15,517 nucleotides of DNA, from NCBI GenBank assembly GCA_017412025.1, contig JAFQOY010000158.1, positions 1 through 15,517 of the forward strand, written 5' to 3'. The stretch comes from Clostridia bacterium (lineage in GTDB: Bacteria > Bacillota_A > Clostridia > Christensenellales > Aristaeellaceae). This document shows, piece by piece, positions 13,302 to 15,517 of the stretch (the first letter of the stretch is position 1; each line of letters begins with the position of its first letter). Both the position numbers and the translations under genes were made by a program. The notes beneath the pieces were generated by a model. It saw only the letters and a program-made list of their open reading frames with translations. It ran no database searches and was not told where the DNA came from.

Positions 13302-13349
13302 TCCCGCGGGGATTGCGGGACAATCGCAGCCCGGCACAGGAGCCGGGCT
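13302..13349. other. Pair of hairpins in the divergent intergenic region
   Basis: TCCCGC (13302-13307) pairs with GCGGGA (13315-13320). A second, AGCCCGGC (13328-13335) with GCCGGGCT (13342-13349), is strong. A third possible pairing, GATTG (13311-13315) with CAATC (13321-13325), competes with the first. They would be in the leader of the Myb-like gene. No T-run and no known riboswitch core was recognised. The rest of the 13280-13562 gap holds the promoter below. Confidence 0.4.
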
Positions 13350-13473
13350 CGTTTGTATACAGGATGCACAGGGAAGCGGTGCTTTATAACTTGTATTTCC
13401 GTCTTTGATATCATGCGATAACAGTCTATGTATGCCTGGCCCGGCTGATGACCGCGCTCTGCATGTAAAAACA

Positions 13474-13502
13474 TTGCCACGGCGGACAAATTGCGGTATA
13501 AT
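13474..13502 (+). promoter_or_regulatory. Sigma-A promoter of the phosphoglycerate mutase gene
   Basis: TTGCCA (13474-13479), 17-nt spacer, TATAAT (13497-13502). A GTGCAC-AGC-GTGCAC inverted repeat follows in the leader (13523-13537). Confidence 0.8.
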
Positions 13503-13562
13503 AGACGAAATACTGCCGAGGGTGCACAGCGTGCACGCCGCGGAGACGGAGGCGCATGAATC

Positions 13563-14789
13563 ATGAAATACGTGCTTGTCATTGGAGACGGTATTGCAGA
13601 CGAGCCGGTTGAGCAGCTGGGCGGCAAAACGCCGCTTGAAATGGTCGATTGTCCCGCAATCAACACGCTTGCAGGCGGCAGGCTGGGCATGTGCCAGACC
13701 GTGCCGGCAGGCGTTGCGCCGGGAAGCGATACGGCCATTCTCTCTATCTTTGGCTACGATCCGCGCACCTGCTACACCGGCCGTTCTGCGCTGGAGGCGG
13801 CAGGCATGGGCGTGATCATCAGGCCCGGTGAAACAAGCCTGCGCGTCAACCTCTGCGCTATCGAAGGCGAGACGTTTGACACGGCGAAGATTCTCTCCCA
13901 TAACGGCGGCAGCATCGAGGGAGAGGAAGCCGTCGAGCTGATGGAGGATCTGGTCAGCGATCCGCGCTTTGCATCTCTTGCGGAGGGCATCGGCTTTCAT
14001 GTGCATATCACGCCGACATTCCGCCATACCGGCGTGATCGATGCGGCGCATGAGATGGACAGGAGCGCCATGCGCTTTACCGAGCCGCACAACATCCTGG
14101 GCAGCGATATTGCGGGCTATATGCCGGGCGGCGCGATGGGCGCGGAGCTGACGGCGCTGATGCGCGCATCCTTTGAGATTCTGCGTGATAATCCCGTTAA
14201 CGTGAGGCGCAGGGCGGAAGGGAAGCTTGCCGCCAACTGCATCTGGCCCTGGGGTCCGGGCGCGGCGATGTGCCTTGATTCCTTTGAATCGCTGTATCAC
14301 AAGAAGGGCAGCGCGGTTTCCGCCGTGCCGCTGGTCTGGGGCATTGCCAACCTCTGCGGGGTCGATGCGCCGAAGGTGGAAGGCGCAAACGCGGAGCTTG
14401 ACACCAACTACGAGGGCAAGGTGGATGCGGTGATCAGGGCGCTTGAATCCGGCGCGGACTTCTGCTGCATCCATGTGGAAGCGCCGGACGAGTGCGCGCA
14501 TGCGGGCGACATTGAGGGCAAGTGCGAGGCGATCCGCAGGCTCGACCGCCGCGTCGTTGCGCCGCTGCTTGAGCGCCTTGGCGAAGTCGATCCGGCGTAT
14601 CGCATTCTGATCCTTTCCGACCATCCCACGCTGCTGGCGACGCGCGGCCATGACGGAAAGGCGATTCCGTTTGCGATCTACGACAGCACGATGCCGGGAA
14701 CGCCGCGCAAGTTTGACGAGGCGCATGCCGGGGCGACGGGCGATTTCCTTGCGGAAGGGCCGATGCTCCTGCGGACGCTGTTCGCCTGA
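13563..14789 (+). CDS. apgM: Cofactor-independent phosphoglycerate mutase, ApgM type
   Basis: 408 residues; GGAGG ten nt before the ATG. This belongs to the alkaline-phosphatase superfamily, archaeal-type iPGM branch. The N-terminus GDGIAD supplies metal ligand D9. PGSDTAILSIFGYDP contains the predicted phospho-acceptor S55. YTGRSALEAAGMG is family-typical, as are late ECAHAGD and SDHPT (metal-binding D and H). It would interconvert 3- and 2-phosphoglycerate in glycolysis, cytoplasmic, with two divalent metals. Some bacterial members have been annotated as proposed homoserine kinases. No threonine genes are seen here, so glycolysis is the better guess. The LCP gene follows after 87 nt without a visible terminator. 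Confidence 0.92.
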   Translation: MKYVLVIGDGIADEPVEQLGGKTPLEMVDCPAINTLAGGRLGMCQTVPAGVAPGSDTAILSIFGYDPRTCYTGRSALEAAGMGVIIRPGETSLRVNLCAIEGETFDTAKILSHNGGSIEGEEAVELMEDLVSDPRFASLAEGIGFHVHITPTFRHTGVIDAAHEMDRSAMRFTEPHNILGSDIAGYMPGGAMGAELTALMRASFEILRDNPVNVRRRAEGKLAANCIWPWGPGAAMCLDSFESLYHKKGSAVSAVPLVWGIANLCGVDAPKVEGANAELDTNYEGKVDAVIRALESGADFCCIHVEAPDECAHAGDIEGKCEAIRRLDRRVVAPLLERLGEVDPAYRILILSDHPTLLATRGHDGKAIPFAIYDSTMPGTPRKFDEAHAGATGDFLAEGPMLLRTLFA

Positions 14790-14876
14790 AAAGCGGAGAC
14801 GGACGGGAAGAAAATTCCTGAGATATCCGTATATATGAATGAGGAACCAACGAGACAGGCTCATACGGAGGCGGCC

Positions 14877-15517
14877 ATGTTCAGACGCATAACGCTTCTG
14901 CTGCTTGCGCTCCTGCTGCTTGCGCCCGCATGGGGCGCGCAGGCGCAGGAGGCTGCGGCGGAAAAAAACACGAAGGTCAAGCACTATCTGATGCTCGGTC
15001 AGGACGGCTATGCCGAGGATATTGTGGAGGATGCGCGCACGGACACGATCGTGATCGTATCCCTTGACAATCAATACAACCGCGTGATTATGACCTCTGT
15101 CCTGCGCGACAGCAAGATCAACAACCCTCACGGCAATCCGACGAAGGCGAATCTGCTCTACAAATATCATGGCTTTGACGGCATCATCGGCTGCCTTGAG
15201 CGCGAACTGGATATTGAAATCGAAGGCGCGGTACTCGTGAACTTCGAACATGTGAAGCCGGTGATTGATGCGCTGGGCGGCGTGGACCTGGTGATTGATG
15301 AGAATGAGTACATCGCCATCAAGCGCATTCTGCTGGGCAAGGATCCGAACATGCCCAAGGGCCCCGGTCTGGTACACATGACCGGGCGCATCGCGCTGGC
15401 CTATATGCGCGACCGTTCCTCCGGCTCGGGTGATTTCAGCCGGACGCAGCGGCAGCGCAAGGTGGTCAGCCAGCTGTTTGACAAGTGCCGTGAGCTTTCG
15501 CTGATGGAGCTTATCGG
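14877..15517 (+). CDS. LytR-CpsA-Psr (LCP) family protein, 3' end off window
   Basis: Open from the ATG at 14877 to the window edge (213 residues seen); GGAGG five nt upstream. It starts with a signal-peptide-like stretch (FRR, leucine core, APAWGAQAQ), where many LCP proteins have an uncleaved anchor helix. The LCP domain starts near residue 36 with HYLMLGQDG. It shows RTDTIVIVSLD (R54, D56), SVLRDSKI (R77, D78), DALGGVDLVID (131-141), YMRDRSSGSGDFSRTQRQRKV (about 177-196) and the usual arginines. LCP enzymes transfer undecaprenyl-phosphate-linked polymers such as teichoic acids or capsule onto peptidoglycan outside the membrane. The C-terminus and possible neighbours cannot be seen. Confidence 0.92.
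   Translation, partial: MFRRITLLLLALLLLAPAWGAQAQEAAAEKNTKVKHYLMLGQDGYAEDIVEDARTDTIVIVSLDNQYNRVIMTSVLRDSKINNPHGNPTKANLLYKYHGFDGIIGCLERELDIEIEGAVLVNFEHVKPVIDALGGVDLVIDENEYIAIKRILLGKDPNMPKGPGLVHMTGRIALAYMRDRSSGSGDFSRTQRQRKVVSQLFDKCRELSLMELI

Noticed and set aside
13161..15377. 738-codon open frame on the minus strand
   Set aside because: It is a GC-bias shadow opposite the ApgM and LCP genes, which have clear family motifs.

Overview
The window looks like chromosome from an anaerobic, moderately GC-rich Firmicute, probably class Clostridia. The evidence is a rubrerythrin, an aldo/keto reductase with a ferredoxin-type tail, a Clostridia-type Myb-like (RsfA-like) regulator, strong AGGAGG ribosome sites, consensus sigma-A promoters with 17-nt spacers, and a Firmicute-type 5S rRNA. 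An intracellular pectinesterase suggests access to plant material, as in a gut commensal. The exact lineage cannot be fixed from the sequence.

Region 1-660 has no convincing gene. It is an array of degenerate 5S-rRNA-like pieces on both strands, with one recognisable terminator tail. A short gene group follows (749-1989): a Cys-rich AT-richer protein (DUF6144/V4R-like), an HD-domain phosphohydrolase and a 48-residue glycine-zipper membrane peptide. An intact solitary 5S rRNA (about 2089-2204) has its own perfect TTGACA-17-TATAAT promoter and terminator. A Mef-like MFS drug-efflux gene (2481-3815) has an unusual leader with a 15-bp perfect hairpin overlapping a possible 28-codon leader ORF. 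Convergent to it are a cytoplasmic pectinesterase and a DUF1622 membrane protein on the minus strand.

From 5400 to 9911 the genes run on the plus strand, each with its own promoter: rubrerythrin, Fe-S aldo/keto reductase, a CPC-type P1B (Zn/Cd/Pb) efflux ATPase with Cys/His repeats in place of an HMA domain, and an unknown, very acidic small protein. At two junctions the TTGACA of the next promoter lies in the loop of a terminator-like hairpin. At a third it forms part of a long inverted repeat. The ATPase promoter carries a perfect 10-6-10 dyad over its -10. A small MITE-like element follows the acidic gene.

An ArsR/SmtB-family metal sensor (minus strand, 10137-10499) has a complete SmtB-type alpha5 site. 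It is divergent from a secreted DUF11-type membrane-anchored protein, and the two promoters share a small dyad. With the ATPase this suggests a metal-homeostasis neighbourhood, although the operators seen at the two places differ. The right end holds the Myb-like regulator (minus), an ApgM-family phosphoglycerate mutase, and the 5' part of an LCP-family cell-wall ligase that runs off the window.

No CRISPR array, tRNA, transposase or phage gene was seen. The best candidates for something new are the 5S-derived palindromic array, the leader of the efflux gene, the terminator/promoter overlaps, and the metal sensor/ATPase pair.
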